NCBI GenBank assembly: GCA_937889855.1
Contig: CALBYK010000208.1
Coordinates: forward strand, 1 to 5,975
Length of the DNA: 5,975 bases
Direction of reading: 5' to 3'
From: an uncultured Prevotella sp.
GTDB lineage: Bacteria; Bacteroidota; Bacteroidia; Bacteroidales; Bacteroidaceae
Positions 4,597 to 5,975 of this stretch are shown here, piece by piece (within the stretch, counting starts at the first letter, position 1; each line of letters begins with the position of its first letter). The translations under genes and the position numbers were made by a program. The notes below the pieces were generated by a model, which ran no database searches, was not told the origin of the DNA, and was given only the letters and a program-made list of their open reading frames with translations.

Positions 4597-5961
4597 TTAT
4601 TGTTGTTTTTCTTCTGCTATTATCTTCTTTCTATTATATATCATCATGGCCACTGTAACTGCCACAAGCACTGCCGCTCCGACATACTTGCCATAACACA
4701 CGAGCTTGTATATGCTCCAACCGAGGAGAGACGAGGCGAAGTCGAGCGCACCGCCATCAAAACCGTCAGGTATATGGGCTGCCGCGTCCTGCGTGGCAGC
4801 ATATACGGCGTTGGAGGCGAGGGTGAAGTCGGGAGCCATGTCAGTGACGAAATATAGACCTATGGCGAGTGCCACAAGACCCACAATGAAAGTCTTGACG
4901 ACATTGCCCTTTGTCACGGGCAGCACCATAGGAAACACATAGAACATTCCGGCAAGCGAGGCAAGCGGCAGGAACTGGTTGCCTGGCAACACCACGGCAA
5001 GTCCAAGTGTCACGGGGATGAGCAAGAGCGACACGACAAGCGTCGTGGGATGACCGATGACCAACGCCGGGCTCATGCCTATAAACACCTTCGTGCCCTT
5101 AAAGCGACGTGCTACCACTTCTTTTGTCTTTTCCGACACGGGCATCAGTCCGTCTATGAATAGACGTGTTATACGCGGTATCAGTTCCATTACCGCTCCC
5201 ATCGTCACACCAAGGAAGAGTATCTGCTTCACATCAAGGTATGCCAACGCTCCTATCAGTATGCCCACTATCACACCAAGCACAAGCGGCTCGCCAAGCA
5301 CACCAAATTTTCGTTTCAGTCCATCGGCGTCGATGTCAAGGCGCGAGAAGCCTGGTATACGGTCGAGCAAACGACATATCACAACAGCAAACGGCACAAA
5401 GCTCTGGCAGAATGGTTGCGGAATGGAGATGCCGTCGAGATCCTTATAATAGCTCTGGAAACGACCAGCTGTGAGGTCAGCCATGACAAGGGTTATAATG
5501 TAGCACACGATAGCGGCAAAATAGCCCCATGCAAGACTGCCGTCCATCACGAAGTAGGCTACTGCCCCAATGAAGGCATAATGCCAGTAGTTCCAAAGAT
5601 CGATGTTGACGGTACGCGTGGTCTTTGTGACGAGCATCAGAAAGTTGATACCGAGACATATGGGGATGATGAGCGCTCCTACTGCCGTATTGTAAGCAAC
5701 AGTGGCTGCGGCAGGCCATCCCATGTCAAACACCTTAAGCTGTAGATTATAGATCTCGGAGTTTTCGGACAGCGGGTCGCCGAAGTTGTTGGTAAGCAGG
5801 GCGGTCACTATACCCAGTCCTACGAAACCGACACCTACGTAGAGTCCCGACTTGAGCGAGCGCCCGAATCCCAAGCCTATGCACAGACCGATGACTGTGA
5901 ATAGGATAGGCATCATAACAGGCGCTCCGAGACTGATTATATAACTGAAAACCTGTTCCAT
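4597..5961 (-). CDS. PTS galactitol-type EIIC-like membrane protein (orphan carrier)
   Basis: A 454-residue polytopic inner-membrane protein of the galactitol EIIC family, close to the 451 residues of E. coli GatC. Recognisable landmarks in order: VYVGVGFVGLG-like stretch (41-50), VFDMGWP (77-83), TRTVNIDLWNYWH (115-127), KRKFGVLGEP (216-225), IPRITRLFIDGLMP (261-274), SPALVIGH (297-304), VLPGNQFLP (324-332). Hydrophobic segments cover most of the length, and the tail NRKKIIAEEKQQ is charged and cytoplasmic. In enteric bacteria such EIICs import a sugar alcohol while IIA and IIB phosphorylate it. No IIA or IIB is seen here, and Bacteroidales generally lack a full PTS, so it may work as a plain carrier. 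Cotranscription with kduI and kduD suggests a uronate-derived substrate (inference). ATG 5961 is preceded by CAAAGGTATAATAA, with AAAGG a possible ribosome-binding site at the window edge. The stop is 3 nt before kduI. Confidence 0.88.
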   Translation of the reverse strand: MEQVFSYIISLGAPVMMPILFTVIGLCIGLGFGRSLKSGLYVGVGFVGLGIVTALLTNNFGDPLSENSEIYNLQLKVFDMGWPAAATVAYNTAVGALIIPICLGINFLMLVTKTTRTVNIDLWNYWHYAFIGAVAYFVMDGSLAWGYFAAIVCYIITLVMADLTAGRFQSYYKDLDGISIPQPFCQSFVPFAVVICRLLDRIPGFSRLDIDADGLKRKFGVLGEPLVLGVIVGILIGALAYLDVKQILFLGVTMGAVMELIPRITRLFIDGLMPVSEKTKEVVARRFKGTKVFIGMSPALVIGHPTTLVVSLLLIPVTLGLAVVLPGNQFLPLASLAGMFYVFPMVLPVTKGNVVKTFIVGLVALAIGLYFVTDMAPDFTLASNAVYAATQDAAAHIPDGFDGGALDFASSLLGWSIYKLVCYGKYVGAAVLVAVTVAMMIYNRKKIIAEEKQQ

Positions 5962-5975
5962 TTATTATACCTTTG

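Overview
The window reads as a chromosomal fragment of a Bacteroidales bacterium, most like Prevotella or a close relative. Every credible gene lies on the minus strand, spacers are AT-rich, and two spacers carry the Bacteroidetes-type promoter pair (TTTG at -33 and TAnnTTTG at -7) with 19-20 nt spacing. There is also a secreted choice-of-anchor/cleaved-adhesin type protein, and the KduI and KduD homologues have the expected features. No database search was possible; family calls rest on motifs, length and remembered homologues.

Layout in the direction of transcription, from the right edge leftwards: (1) an operon-like block at 5961-2820 encoding a galactitol-type PTS EIIC-like membrane protein, then 3 nt later KduI (4-deoxy-L-threo-5-hexosulose-uronate isomerase), then 55 nt later KduD (SDR dehydrogenase). 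Its promoter is outside the window. (2) A 583-nt non-coding spacer (2237-2819) with a 90-nt imperfect inverted repeat, a possible promoter -7 box, a small hairpin, a 20-nt tandem duplication, a strong rho-independent terminator, and the promoter of the next unit. (3) A two-gene unit at 2236-1056: a flavin reductase (flavoredoxin-type split barrel) and an unrecognised soluble helical protein. Their junction looks frameshifted. (4) A separate promoter and ~130-nt leader for a secreted two-domain adhesin-like protein whose 3' end lies off the left edge.

The kdu block is the functional core. KduI isomerises the linear keto form of unsaturated uronates released by polysaccharide lyases or unsaturated glucuronyl hydrolases (pectin or glycosaminoglycan breakdown), and KduD reduces the product to 2-keto-3-deoxygluconate. 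The unusual point is that this KduI carries a complete Sec-type signal peptide ahead of a full-length catalytic domain, and it is cotranscribed with an EIIC-type membrane protein without visible IIA/IIB partners. My inference is a split pathway: isomerisation in the periplasm, uptake through the EIIC-like carrier without phosphorylation, and reduction by KduD in the cytoplasm. This is the most interesting hypothesis here. The next are the structured spacer downstream of kduD, which could encode a small RNA, and the probable frameshift between the flavin reductase and its downstream partner.
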